Below are positions 1-13,018 of a stretch of 64,000 bases of DNA, in pieces. A model generated the notes under the pieces. The model was given only the letters and a program-made list of their open reading frames with translations. It was not told the origin of the DNA and made no database searches. The stretch is from Selaginella tamariscina. Taxonomy: Eukaryota > Streptophyta > Lycopodiopsida > Selaginellales > Selaginellaceae. A program made the position numbers and the translations under genes. How positions within the stretch are numbered: position 1 is the first letter of the stretch; the number at the start of each line of letters is the position of its first letter. The stretch is from the NCBI GenBank assembly GCA_003024785.1, contig PUQB01000170.1:148545-212544 (forward strand). Reading direction: 5' to 3'.

Positions 1-1686
1 AGTATATTATAAGAATATATGCATCGTATATCTTTGGAGCAGGCCATAGTCTTTCGAATTTAGCAAGTAGTGTGTTTTTTAACATCCTTTCTTAGGACAT
101 AATCCATGCGCTTTGTATAACACACACACACAAAAAGGAATATCGTGGGCTTACACTGCCATTTTCACGAGTTTGTTTTAGCTGTCTAATAACTCTCTTT
201 CTTATCAGCACTGAAACAAAATGCAATATATATATATATATATATACCTTCCAAACCCGAGTAGAATTTAGAATACTGCCCTATGAGACCTAGACAGGTT
301 CATGTACTAACCCAATAAGGAGATATATCCCACACATACCTCTGTGACAAAGCTAAGGTATTTCACTTATCCCAACCTTGTCTAGGAGTACAATTCCTTT
401 TGGACCCTAATCCATAATTAACCCCTCAAGGTTTGAGTGGCCGAGTCCTAAGTTTAATACTTAGTAAAGACATGAGTGTGCACCATAGGCAAACACGAGT
501 GTTTTACTAAGTAAACTCTCCAAGATAAACCTAAGTACACGACCTCGCAAGTGCCTCATGAATTTTATTAATGAGCTTAGGTTGTTCAACTCTTGAATCC
601 TAAGGAGAACACGCCCTAGCTAAGTGTGTTAATATCACACCTAGTTACGAGACTTAACCTCCCTTAAGCCGATGCTTAAGGCTTAGCATCCTGATGTTAG
701 CAGCAGCATGCCTGCTTGCTAGAATATCCAACTTCTCAATGTTAAGCCCATGAGACAACCCCAAAAGGCGTGCGTTAGGCATTGTACCGTGTACCATATA
801 ACTTAATGTCACATCTTCATGTGACACTATTTTTTAAGATGTGGCTATCTCGCCATAGCCTCTTAGATTCAAGAGTTACACATGGTACCATGAATGTGAC
901 TCACAAATGCCAACTTTAAAATCCCTATAAATACTTAGGAACTTGGTAAAAGAACTTGTGAGCCAAGATTCCATGCCCACAGTTGGACAAGGGCGCCTTG
1001 CTTAGTTGTGAGTGCTACTCTTAACTTAATGTAAAGGAGGAGATTAAAAATATGTCTCAACCTCTGACCTTTAGAATGTGCACTTTGACAAAACCTCCCA
1101 AGTAGGAATCGTTAATGTTAAAGGTAGGCTACCCCAAAGGTGAGACATACCCTTATTATTTAGAAGTTGAGGCAGCACAATATAAGGTTGTGCCTTAACG
1201 ATATAAAATATACGTGATAGAGGCCCTCCTTTGTTTTCTTATTTTATAAAGTGGGCTAGCATGAAATCTCATTCTTAATGGAAATATATTTGGTGAGTTT
1301 AACTTAACAACCCATCAACCCTAAACCTTAACCTAAGAGGGTTAGGGCAACCTTAAGGTTGGGTGTTTTTACATGTCAAACTCACCGAAACTAATGAATA
1401 ACCCAACTGAGACATGAAAAATGACCTAAACACGTAAGTGCACTAAACGGGGTTGTTTCTCACTACATTATAGTTCAATATGTAACAACAGTCAACTCCA
1501 AAGTAAAAATAAGGTCATAGTAAAAACTATAACATTCCTTGTACTGACCACCATACATACTTACTTGTAATGGAACCTTGTGTTTGACAGGTTGCAAGCA
1601 GTTGATTTTGAGCAAATTGCAAGCAATTGTGTGTGTGGTTAAAGTTAATGAATACATACCCTGACATGAGCCACCATAATTAATGA
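1..1686. other. Intergenic, no gene seen
   Basis: No open frame of credible coding quality is visible. The stretch has a (TA)n run near 226-246 and moderately balanced composition with many CTTAAGG-like short repeats. A TATAAATA-like box near 925 followed by a long non-coding leader-like stretch would fit a solo LTR, but I found no matching second copy, so this is only a thought. Confidence 0.5.
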
Positions 1687-2070
1687 TGAATTCTCACTTC
1701 GTGAGCTTAAAGTCTCACTTTGTGGGCTTAAGGGATCCCTTTGTGGGTTAGGAGGCTCACTTTGTGGGATTACTACCTCACTTTATGGGATAAGGGGCTC
1801 ACTTCATAAGCATGATGAATCACTAAGTGTCTAAGGAGGTTCACTTTGTGGACTTGAAGGCTCCCTTTATAAGCTTGGAGTCTCACTTCATGGGATAGAA
1901 GGCTCACTTTATAAGCATGACATATCACTTTGTAGTGCATTAATCTCACTTCTTAGTGCAAGAGTTTCACTTCGTGTACTTTGAGTCTTACTTCGCGGGC
2001 TTGAAGGCTCACTTTGTGATCCTTTAGTCTCACTTCATAGTTTTAAACATTACTTTGTGGTCATTAATTA
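1687..2070. repeat. Degenerate 21-bp minisatellite, about 18 units
   Basis: About 18 head-to-tail units of 20-22 bp with rough consensus CTCACTTTGTGGGCTTGAAGG. Many units carry the core CTCACTTCGTGAG or a one- or two-base variant, in which CTCAC and GTGAG can pair around a TTC loop. Units differ from each other at several sites, so the array is old. No open frame runs through it on either strand. Related arrays lie at 4134-4580 and 6590-6730. Confidence 0.8.
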
Positions 2071-2947
2071 ACCTCAATTTTTCATAAATTTCAATTAATA
2101 TATTACATTGGTTTGTATAAAAACTACGATTTCTTGGCTAGTCTGAATAATTTACATCGCGGAACTGCTCTTCATGGCGATCGTGAGTTACTCTCATTTA
2201 TTCTGTTTAGATATCCACTGAAAACATTATTTTTAATAATTAAAAAATAAATCACTCACTGAAATTAGGTGATCGATTCTAGGAGTTGTTGTTGACTTTC
2301 TATATCATCTAAATACTTGACTATAACATGTTAAGGGCAATATATTATCTCATGCAATTGATATTGGTGAATTCATTCTTGATCTTTAGCACTATGACCT
2401 GCAATCCTAGTTTCTTCTCATACTCTTTTTAATACCCCTCTATAATTAAGCATGGTTCCATTAGGCTACTAAACTTGATACGCAGAAACTAGTCTCAGAA
2501 TTACATAGTTTCAAGTTGCTGCAAGGCCAAGGTGCAGCCGTGTGCGATCATGCACTACATATCTACATGTGGCACATTTGTTATTGTTTAACAAAAGAGG
2601 AACCAAGCATGAAGTGGGCAATTACCAACTTGGTTATGGACATTCGTATCATATTACATGAATCTCTCAAGGCATATTGGACAATCCTCATTTAGTAGCT
2701 TGTGTCGATGCTAATCCTTATCATATATTCTCTATTCATTGTGAAGTGTTGAAGTGATATCCAATGAAGGAGTCACAAGCAACACACATGTCCTATGCAC
2801 AAGGACAATCCATTGCATTTGAATACATAATTGTGTCACTTCAAATAGCTGCAACTCATCCAAACTCATGTACTGATGAATGAAGTGCTTAAGATGAGCA
2901 TCCTCTTGCATTATTGACTACAAAATGTCTCTAGAGATTTGCATTTT

Positions 2948-3196
2948 TTAAGACAACATGTTCATTACTTGCTCTTTTGTAATAATCTCCCTATCCTTAA
3001 TAGTAAGCTTTTCTTTCATTTTTTGAATCTCCATATTATGCTCTTTGTTCAACTGCTCACGCTCCTCCTCCAACATTGCAATTCTTTCTTCTAAATCATT
3101 CACACTTATTGAATCAACAATTTCCAACTTTGCTTTCAACTCATTTGCCATGATAATGACTGTTAGGAGCTCATTGTTTGAATCCACATTGTGCAT
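2948..3196 (-). pseudogene. Coiled-coil ORF fragment, possible transposon relic
   Basis: A minus-strand frame of 82 codons is rich in E, K, L and I in heptad-like order (for example LEERIAMLEEEREQLNKEH) and could form a coiled coil. Just upstream the same strand reads a basic stretch (KGKREIKK). Such a tail is common at the ends of plant transposase-associated proteins of the En/Spm-like class, but no catalytic motif is visible here and the surrounding frames are closed. I infer a decayed fragment of a transposon gene; a short gene exon is an alternative. Confidence 0.25.
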
Positions 3197-4133
3197 CTTC
3201 TTTATTTCACGCTTTCCCTTTGTACTCTTGCTGTGGACGCGTTGTAATAAACTTTGTGTCCCATGAAGTAATTGGCATACACTTGCTTACATAGCTAAAT
3301 GTTAACATCCCAATGATGTGATTCCTTTTCTTCAGTATGAACATGCCTCAAAACTTGTCGATAACCTATGTTCTTATAGAAACTAATATATTCATCTACA
3401 ACTTTAGTTGGGAACCAATGAATCCACTTCTTCATATTGCAACCCTCCTGTCACCACAAATTCATAACTTGTCATTATCACCTTTACTACTTCAGTACCA
3501 ATCCCTTTCTCTGAAGCTATTGGCGATCATGCATTGTATCCATCAGCTCTATCCCAATTATTATATCTATAAACCAAAATTCCTTCGGATATTCAATTTC
3601 CTAATCTTTAGTTCTACCTTGCACAATTGATTCAAGCTGGGGATCAAGTAGAGTCTCATATTCTCTATGTTAATCATCAGGCTGTTGTTGTTTAAAAACA
3701 ACATGATTTGCCAGCCTTTTTATTCTTCTGCAACAATTTCTAGTGATGAAACTCTCTGCTCAATCCATAATAATTGTCTGAACAATAGCAATTGGTGATC
3801 CTTCATTTAAATGTATCATCTTGACATTTACCATTCTAGGCCCCAAAAACAAGTGCAAGGTTTGAATATGAATTTGGATTTCAGATTTGTAGCAACCAAA
3901 TAATTAAATCTCACTGTGTAGTACTTTCACGTCATGACCGAGACTCTTTGTAAAGCGACCTCTTCCTAAGACCCAAACCTTGGACCAAATTTTTAGTGGC
4001 CCAATAGGGTTGTGACACACACAATTGAGTATTTTAGGCATATTTAATAATACTAAAAAAGATTTAATGATAGAGACATCCACATTGTGCTTTCTCGGCC
4101 CATGTAAAATTCTAGGTACAACATTGAAAGTAG

Positions 4134-4580
4134 TGTTCACTTTGTGAGTTTAGTGTTCACTTCGTAAGATTAGTTTTCATTGCGTCAGACACTAATCCAA
4201 TCTGTGAAATTATTATAAGCATCCATTTCGTGAGATTAAAGTCCATTGCTTGAGATTAAGGTCCATTATGTTATTGTTCACTATCGTATACTTTGTGAAA
4301 TTAACATCCACTTCACGATATTAATTTGTCCATTATATAAGATTAACAACTAAACCATAAAATTAGTTCACTTCGTGGAGAATAAAGGCCACTTTATGAG
4401 TTTAACATTCGTTACTGAAAATTATTGTTCACTTCGTGAGATTAGCATCCCTTGCTTAAGATTATTGATCATTTCATGAGATTAACATCACCTACTTAAG
4501 ACTAATAACCACTTGTGAGATTAGTATATCCACTGCATAAGTTAAAAATACACTTTGTGAGATTAGTTGAGTTCGTTAGA
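4134..4580. repeat. Second degenerate 21-bp minisatellite, about 20 units
   Basis: Roughly 20 units of 20-22 bp with consensus near TTCACTTCGTGAGATTAACAT. It shares the CACTTCGTGAG hairpin core with the array at 1687-2070 but has a different flank (GATTAACAT rather than GGCTTGAAGG), so the two arrays are separate subfamilies of one repeat. Some units are interrupted or shortened, as around 4170-4300. Confidence 0.75.
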
Positions 4581-6589
4581 TTAGTTTTCAAACCAATCCA
4601 CAATCCATATTCATATTATGCAAGTTTAAATTTACATGTTATTTATAACCTCTTACAAACAATTATCCTGTCTTCATCACCTCCTTACATTATATGTGCA
4701 ATGTGTTTCTTCCGTGATCTTCCTAATCGTTGAGCTAGTGTACGTACACTCTAATGTGAGATCCAAGATGATTTTGTATCTCTTATCAAGCTTGGATACA
4801 TGCATATCATACATTTTGTACGCCAAATCTCAAATAACTTGAAAATCCTGCAACAACTTTAAATAAATAATAATACTAACTATATTCGTTTTAATCTTTT
4901 CTGATGTAGAGTAAAATTGTTTGGAGGTTGTATAGGTGTGACCTCCGGTTTAACAATTACTTTTATTATAAAATGAAGAATGACCATGCAACAAAAAGTT
5001 AGTTGTGTGTGATAAATAGGATAATAAATAATGTTAGGAAAAAATAGGCTATTACTTAAACTCCCTCTCCAATTGACAGAAATCCTTCATGAGTTGTCTA
5101 GAATATCGATATTTAGGACACTTACTATTTGCTCTTACTTTAATTCCAGCAATTCACTTAGTCTTATGTTCTAGTAGACAATTTTGGGATGAGAACAAGA
5201 TAGAGATAATGTATATGGATTTTGTTATTAGGATTTAAAATGTTAGACTCCTCTAGCTTATACAGAAGGTTTTTATAAAACCAAGTGACATGATCGTATA
5301 GGTGACTGCAATACAATTTATTATAAATACCATTGGATTTTACATTGCAAATTGTCATACTTGGTTGTGTACACTTTTGCCATGAATGAAAGCTTGCTTT
5401 CCAAGCCATGAATTGTTCATGTTTTCCTCTTCAAAATCAAATTCCCTTGGAAAGCCAAATGACATTAACTTTAGTCATTCAAATTTCTCCACCATTTCAG
5501 CATAAACATTAAAAATGACAACTACATTTTTCTGTGTAGCCACCCTTATTGCCACATTGTAACTTTTGCCACTGTCTGTGATGGCATGTGTATATATGTC
5601 ATAATGCTCTAACTTGTAATGACCTGAAAACAAATGAAGAAAACATCACTAAGTCATACCATGTCATGCAATGGAACATTTATTATGTGACTAGTTTATG
5701 CAATAAACACAGCCAACAACACAATTGACATCTTGTTGAACATTGAGAATAGTTTCTTTTCTTAATCCCTTTCCTCATTTGAATCCTAATGGCATGTGGA
5801 TCTAAAATCCTTAAAGCCTTATGTACAACAGCACAACTCACCTTTAAGTCTTGCTCTCTCGTGGCTATAATAGAACCCTAGCATGGTGCAAAACTACCTT
5901 ATGGCAACAAATACAAAAGCATCTCTACAACATCAACAACACTCTTGAATGTGAAGACATTAATCTAGCCATAAATGTGCAAGGTACGATACAGAGTTGT
6001 ACGGCTAGTTTTTAACTACCTTGCAATGTATTACATCGTGTCATATTGTAAACTATGATAACCCACATAGTTAAATAGAAACCCAAAAAAAACCTACACA
6101 ACCATGATTGTCAATACCATTTTGTTAGTAAAAACAAATAAGAATCATAACGCTATCTTATTGTAAAAATGTAAAAGGTGTTTTTATTTTTCAAGTCTTA
6201 TGTACAACAATTAATTAGTTTGTAAATAGTAGAAATGTAACATCTTAACACATGGCATCTTTTCAGTTTCATACAAAGTAAATTGAAACCCCTTTTAACC
6301 TCTAAATCAACCAACACCTGTAAAGAACAAGCATAAAAACTAACTAATCACACTCTTTAGGATGCAGACGATTTCTTAAACGATGGTTTTAAGAATTGGG
6401 TTAAGTGAATGACATTGTGAAAATAAATAAATAAAGAGATTATATACAAAGTCGATGTAACACATAATGACAATGAAAACGTAAAATTAAAGTTATAGCC
6501 TTAGAAAAAATCTTTTTTAAACCCCAGATGGATTTTTAATATGTACCTGGCCATTCTCCAATGCTCACCTCATTAATCCAAATGGCTCA
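4581..6589. other. AT-rich spacer with a possible transposase relic
   Basis: No intact gene. On the minus strand at 5164-5409 an 81-codon frame contains the segments VTWFYKNLLYKLEES, NILNPNNKIH and LYLVLIPKL, which remind me of the tail of a transposon-encoded integrase family; the match is from memory of the family pattern and is weak. The rest is AT-rich with no repeats I can follow. Confidence 0.25.
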
Positions 6590-6735
6590 TGAAGTCACAT
6601 CGCTACTCACTGCATGAGTAAGTTGGTTCATAAAGTAAGAATGACTTCGTCATTTGACATTATCATAAAGTGGTACGGCATTTCACTTCGTGAGTCAACT
6701 CGCCCATGAAGTGAGATGGTTCTTCACTCTATGAA
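6590..6735. repeat. Third short array with the CACTTCGTGAG core
   Basis: Several spaced copies of CACTTCGTGAG, its variants and its reverse complement (CATGAAGTGAG) occur within about 140 bp. The core is that of the minisatellites at 1687-2070 and 4134-4580, but here both orientations appear. Confidence 0.55.
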
Positions 6736-6784
6736 TCGACTGGGTTACAAAATGAACAATCGAGAAAAGAACGTGTATGTTTAT

Positions 6785-6894
6785 ATGCATGCATGCATGA
6801 GTATTCTGCATGACATGATGCTCACAATGCATGCATGCATGAGTATTCTACATGACATGATGTTCACAATGCATGCATACATTATACCATGCAT
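6785..6894. repeat. 42-bp tandem repeat, 2.6 copies
   Basis: Units begin at 6785, 6827 and 6869, each opening with ATGCATGCATGCATGAG or a close variant, exactly 42 bp apart. Copies one and two differ by two substitutions; the third is partial. The alternating ATGC tract is self-complementary. Because 42 is a multiple of three the repeat stays open in frame, which creates a chance ORF that I do not take as a gene. Confidence 0.85.
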
Positions 6895-6999
6895 GCACAG
6901 GGAACATGACATTGCATTAAAATTATGAGTTGACACTTCTTCAAAAATGCCACTATACATGAAATCTATAGTGATACATTTTACATTCAATAAAGAATA

Positions 7000-9900
7000 T
7001 GTCCATATTATAATAATTTTTTAATTATAATTTTAAAGTTTTAATGTCATTAAATATTATTATATTCTTAACATTAAATAATGTAAAAAATATGTTTAAT
7101 AATGATATTAAAAATAATTAAAATATTTCTTATGATTTTTTAATTATGTCAATATAAATATAAACACTTTGCAACATTTGTCAAGTCAACTGGCAGCATG
7201 TATGTTTTTAAGAAGGTTGAACTTAAAAAAATAGTAAAATAATCTTAAGTTTTAAATATTTTTTAACACTACTCCATTGAACGAACATATTATTACTTTT
7301 GAAAATATTTATTAAATGATTCAAATTCAAACTGTTAACCTCCCTTAATTTATAATCATTTTTATAAAAGCATAAACAAAACTCCTTCAATTATAAAAAT
7401 ATCTTAACAAAACAATATTTATAGAGAATTAAGAAATATTACATTAATAAATTATACTTTTTTCTTATAATATAAAATACATTGCAATTAAGTTTTAATC
7501 TAATCTGATTTCCTACATTAAAGTCATGGCTTTGACATTAATTCATAACTAGAGGTAAATTTGTATTTAAAATTATTATTATTATTATTATTAAAGAATT
7601 TTATTATTTATTATTTATCAAGCTTATTATAAATAAATAAATAATTTTTTTTATTATGTACCATGGGCAAAGTTGCCTATTAGATTTATACATGAAAATA
7701 TCTTTGTTTCATAACTTGATTATAAGATCCTCTTTATAAGAACAAAATTCATATTTAATAGTATATAAAAATTGAACTATATTGATGTATTTGCTATTCT
7801 TATAATCTTTTTTTATTCTTTAGACATTTTAAATAAAGACTAATTAAGTATTTTTAAATTCACCTATATAATTTTTTTTGTAACGACAATGTAAAGTCAA
7901 GAGATTATATAAATCTTCACCGCTCATCTATATAAGTTGGATATTTTAAAATAACATGTGGTTAATCCTTCACTTTTCTTATATAATATAATATAGATAA
8001 TTGTTATTCTTTCAATACATTGGTAACACATTTAATTTTTTTAATTCATATTGAGTGAGACCTTGTCCATATTATAATATTACTTTTTTTTATCACAATT
8101 TTGAAGTTTCGATGTCATTCAATATTGTTACATTATTAACATTAAATGATGTAAGAAAATAATTATAATACTTTTTATGATTAATTTTTTATGTCAATTT
8201 AAATATAAGCACTTGCAACATTTGACGACTTAATTAACCAACATGTATATTTTTAAAAAGGTTAAACTGTAAAAATTATTAAGAAAACCTTAAGTTTTAA
8301 ATATTTAAACAAGCATATTTTTTTTTTTAAAAATATTTATTAAATGATTCAGATTGAACTTGCTAAGCTCTCATAATTTATAATTATTTTTATAATATTT
8401 ACTAAGCAAAACTTTTTAATTATTACCTAAAAAATTGAGGAAATTTTGCATTAATGCTTTTCTTACAATTAAGTCTTAATCCAATTTGGTTTTTTTCATT
8501 AAAGTAGGTTTGACAACTAAATATAAATTTATATTTAAAAATTATTTTTATTAATAAAGGATATTTTTGTTTATTATTCATCAAACATAATACAAATAAT
8601 TAAAAATTTTTATTGTCTACTACAAACAAAGTTGCTTTACATTTATTACATAAAAATATTTACATCTTATAATGGTATTAAAAATCTTCTTTATAATGAA
8701 AAAAAAATCCATACTCAAATTGTAATATAAAGATTAAACTATGTTGATGTATTTGTTAATGTTATAATCTTCCAATGTTCTTTAAATATTTTAATTAAAA
8801 ATTAATTAAGTGCTTTTAAATTTTTATATGTAAATTTTTTTTGTAAGGATGATACAAATGTTTAATGCTCAATTGTAAATATTCAACATTTTAAAACAAT
8901 ATGTGATTAATTCTTCACTTTCTTATATTATTTTTTCAATACATTAGTAACAAATTTAATTTTAATTTATATATTTTTTTACTATAATTTTGAAGTTTCG
9001 ATATCATTAAATATTGTTACATTATTAATGTAGAAAAAAGAATACATATTAGATAATGAGATAAAAAATAATTAAAATATTTATTATGATTATTTTGATT
9101 ATTTTATTATAAACACAAATATTTATAACATTTGTCGACTCAATTGACCAATATATATTTTTTAAAAGAATTATAGAAATTTTAAATATTTTAAACATTA
9201 TTAATAAGCTGATGTAGCATGGTTGTACCTTAGATGAACAACAAGTTCTTTTTTTTTATTTAATGATTCAAATTTAAAATGTTGACGTCCCCTAATTTAC
9301 AAATCATTTTTTAAATTGTACTAAATAAAACTCTTTCAATTATAAAAAATGCTCAATAAAATAGTATTTATAAAATTTAAAAAAACATATCCTTAATAAT
9401 TTATTTTTTTCATACATCACAATTAATTTTTAATTCAATGTGGTTTTTTTCATTAAAGTTGTGGGTTTGATATTAAATCATAACTAGATGTAAATTTATA
9501 TTTTTAAATTAATAATAACAGTAGTGAGGGGTTTTGTTGTTACAAATAAATAAATAAATAAATAAAATTTATTGTATATTACGAACAAAGTTGCTTACTA
9601 GATTTAATATATTTATGAAAATATTTGTCTCATAATGTATAATAAAATCCTCTTTATAAAAAAATTCCATATTTAATAATAATGTAAAGATTGAATTATA
9701 TTGATGTATATGTTATTATAATCTCGTTTATTTTTTCAATATTACAAATAAAATTGATTAAGTGCATGTTTTTTTTGTGTAAGAATATTTTTTTTAATAA
9801 CAATGATAATGTAGAAGTAAAATGATTATACAAATCTTTATCACTTATTTATATAAGTTGGACTTTTTGAAATAACATGTTATTACTCTTTTATTTTTCT

Positions 9901-10830
9901 TATATCTTATAATGTATATAATTATTATTTTTTTGATACATCTATGACACATTTCATTTTGATTTATATTGAGTAAGAGTTTTTTCATATTATAATAATA
10001 CTTTTTTTTTTAATTTTAAAGATTCGATGTCATAAATATTGTTGCATTCTTAATAAGAAAATACATGTTTAATAATAAAATAAAAATAATTTAAATATTG
10101 CTTATAATTATATTGATCATATTAATTTAAAAATAAGCATTTGCAATATTTGTTGATTCAATTAATCACATGTACATTTTTAAGAAGGGTTAAAGTCACA
10201 AGTTTTAAATATTATTAAACATATACTTATTAATATATGTGAATTTGTATTTTTGACATGGTTTTTCTTTTTAAAATATTTATTTAATAATTCACACTTA
10301 AAATTTCATCCTCTCCTAATTTATAAATTATCTTTATAGTACTATCTTTATCTTAACAAAATTATCTTAACAAAGCAAAATTTTATAAAAATTAAAGGAA
10401 CATTATGATAAATTATTATGATCAACATTCAAATAAATTAAGTATTTCTAAATCTTTTGTATAATTTTTTTTGTAATGACAATCATTTTGCTCACTTATA
10501 TAAATTAAACATTTTAGAATAACATGGATTAATCATTCACTTCTCTTATATCACATATTATATATAATAATTATTTTCTCGCTACACTAGTAACATGTTT
10601 AAATTTCATTTGTATTAAATGAGATGTTATCCATATTATAATAATACTTTTTTTTCCATATGAAGTTTCGATATGATTAAATATTGTTGCATTCTTAACA
10701 TTAAATATAATAAAATAAATAGATTTTTAATAATGAAATAAAAAAATTAAACTATTTATTATGATTATTTTGTTTAAGTTAATTTAAAGATAACAATATT
10801 TATCTATTTAATTGTCGAACATGTATGTTG
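7000..10830. repeat. Decayed ~0.9-1.0 kb tandem repeat array
   Basis: A run of landmark blocks recurs in the same order. TCCATATTATAATA plus GAAGTTTCGATGTCATTAAATATTG-like sequence recurs near 7002, 8067, 8975, 9986 and 10630. The block reading TTTAATGATTCAAATT...CTCCCTTAATTTATAA recurs near 7310, 8337, 9260 and 10282. The block TATAAGTTGGATATTTTAAAATAACATG recurs near 7931, 8879, 9855 and 10497. Spacing is about 0.9-1.06 kb, with the last copy shortened to about 0.64 kb. Units are about 80 percent AT and carry no open frame. I infer a diverged satellite-like or tandemly duplicated element. Confidence 0.75.
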
Positions 10831-11627
10831 TTCTACCAGGGTTATTTTAATTAGTTTAAGCATTTTTATACATGAACATCAAAATTCCCTTTAGAATATT
10901 ACAAGAACTCTAACACATGTTATTCCTTATTAATTAGTGTGAATTCATAGGCTCCATTTTCATATTATATTACATTATTACCTAATTTTATAGAATAATT
11001 TAATGAACTTTTACAATATTCTTTAATAACATTCTTATAGTCTCATAGAGCCAGTTTATCTTTAGTTATCATTCAAACATGTTTTATTTAAATCGGCCAG
11101 CAGGTAGCATATTATATAAATCTGTCTCAATGTGTAGAGCATGTGTGTGTGTGTGTGTGTATATGCATGCATAACTGTCTTATTTCCCCCGATTGAGCTT
11201 CATAAATTACATCAAAAGCTACTGTGTTACAACAATTATATATATTATTTATCCAAAACGGATTCAATAAAGAGAAACTCAATAATACCACATATTAATT
11301 ATATATTATATGCGTCTGTGTCACACACACACACACATATATAACTATTTAGCTGATTAGACATCTACACAAACACATTGTGATATATACTGTATTTTCT
11401 TACATAAAAACAAGTTTATATCTACGTAAGTAAAATAGAATAAAGGATAAACACAAAAACATTATTTTAATATAACATAAATATTAAAAACTATGCAAAA
11501 CCTGTAAATTAATTAATAAATTAGAAAACATAGAGAGAGAGAAAAACACATGAGCATGGTGTTTATGTGAACATTCAATAAAAGTTCAGGAATTAACTAA
11601 TATAATTACTTAAATTATTCTTAAATG
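10831..11627. other. AT-rich spacer with GT repeat
   Basis: No gene seen. It contains a (GT)n tract at about 11140-11162 running into ATGCATGC and a short (CA)n tract near 11323-11336. Confidence 0.5.
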
Positions 11628-11790
11628 TGCGAGAGCTCGAATATAAAAATGTGTATATACTGTATTAACCCAAAACCCTAGCTTATATATAAAAGTGAGT
11701 GGTCTATATTGAAATCAATCTGATAGTTATTAAAATCCCATTATGCTAATAATAGTACGTGTGCATGGAGCCATACATGTGGACCTTACA
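11628..11790 (-). repeat. 3' LTR of the gypsy element
   Basis: Read on the plus strand it shares AATATAAAAATGTGTAT, TTATATATA, TTGAAATCAAT and AATAGTACGTGTGCATG with 16315-16448. On the minus strand it starts TGTAAGG, just after the polypurine tract. Confidence 0.8.
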
Positions 11791-11806
11791 TCATCCCCTC
11801 CTCTCG
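11791..11806 (-). other. Polypurine tract
   Basis: On the minus strand the sequence GAGAGGAGGGGATGA directly precedes the TG that opens the 3' LTR. This is the position and composition expected for the plus-strand primer of an LTR retrotransposon, and it fixes the element's orientation. Confidence 0.7.
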
Positions 11807-12013
11807 AAAGGATGGAAGGTGGTTAGAGTTATTTGGTAGATGGGCCCGGATATGGATGAACATTATGAGGCACTAGTGGATTTGTAGGTGGCACATTGCA
11901 CAAAGCTTCAACTGTTGCATATGCACAATTTCTAGAGGATTGGGTTGAATGTTATGTTGAACCTCATAAACTTACGCCCCTACTTGCCGCAACACTTGAT
12001 ATGGTCCCTTCTA

Positions 12014-13010
12014 CTAAACAATGATACTCTTGACTAAACCATGTACTGTAAACTTGGGAAAACGAATTAACATTAGCTCATCCACCTTGTACTCTGTAGG
12101 TGGACGATGATGAGAGTTGTAGCATCGTTGTTGTCCCACTTGCACGCAACTCAAGTGTTCTACAGACTTCGTTTGGACCAATGGAAGAATACTCGTCAAA
12201 TATCAATCCCAGGACCTAGCATCAGCAGCTCGTGGCAAGCGAGAAGGTAAACTCAACTCCATTAGCAACACCAGGTCATGACCATATAGGAGCTTATATG
12301 GTGAAGTACCAATAAAACTCTATATTTTAGTGACATAAGTATATCGAAGAGACATCAAATAACCATCCCAATCCGAATGTTAAAAGTACATACTTTATAA
12401 TCATTCCCTTAAAAGTCTTAACGAGCAGTTCCACCAAACCATATGTCTGATGATGATAAGTACTTACGAAAGTGTGGCGTATCCTCAATCGAGATGTTAA
12501 TATATGAAATGCCTTAGCCATAAACGCAGGACCATTATCCGAGAGAATCCGCTTTGGACAAGAATGCTGGAACACAACCCGGTTAAGGAAAAAGGGATTA
12601 ACAACAAAGGCAATTGCACTAGCAAAAGCACCAACTTCCACCCAATTAGTTAGGTAGTTAGAAGCGATAATAACTACTCATTGTCAGCAGTCAACTACGG
12701 AAAAGGTTCCATCAAATCAACGCCACCAACTTAAATGAATGAGAAACTGCAATTGACTCCACCATCCTTTCAAAGTACATAGGGGAGTATTGCGAACTTG
12801 GCACCACACACAACTACACACATATCAAATCACATCTCCTCGCAACTCTAACCAATAAAAAGATCTATGTAGCTTCTTAATCACACGACGATGTCCATGT
12901 CCATGCCAAGAACATGAGAGTCATGGTAAGCATGGAGGAACTGTGGAACAAAGATCAAAGGCACCTTCAATTGCAAATGATCATCTAGATTAGTCCCCAC
13001 AAAATAAAAA
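12014..13010 (-). pseudogene. Integrase remnant of the gypsy element
   Basis: Two separate frames carry integrase pieces. The frame at 12327-12641 shows the RILSDNGPAF motif (second acidic residue of the catalytic triad) and HHQTYGLVE (third acidic residue). The frame at 12014-12199 carries the C-terminal part. A degenerate HHCC-like region lies near 12830-12990. Stops and frame changes separate the parts. Confidence 0.75.
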
Positions 13011-13018
13011 AGGTCGTC

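Noticed and set aside
1-1300. Possible solo LTR with TATAAATA near 925
   Set aside because: No second copy or clear TG...CA boundaries found, so not called.
3337-3630. 97-codon plus-strand open frame
   Set aside because: Low-complexity Leu/Ile/Ser composition with no motif, in repeat-rich DNA; looks like chance.
1681-4580. CRISPR-like spacing of short palindromic repeats
   Set aside because: Repeats are head to tail with no unique spacers and the DNA is a plant nuclear sequence; this is a minisatellite.
6716-6928. Open frame with repeated Met-His-Ala-Cys-Met units
   Set aside because: It is created by the 42-bp tandem repeat, which is a multiple of three; both strands are open there and no other coding sign exists.
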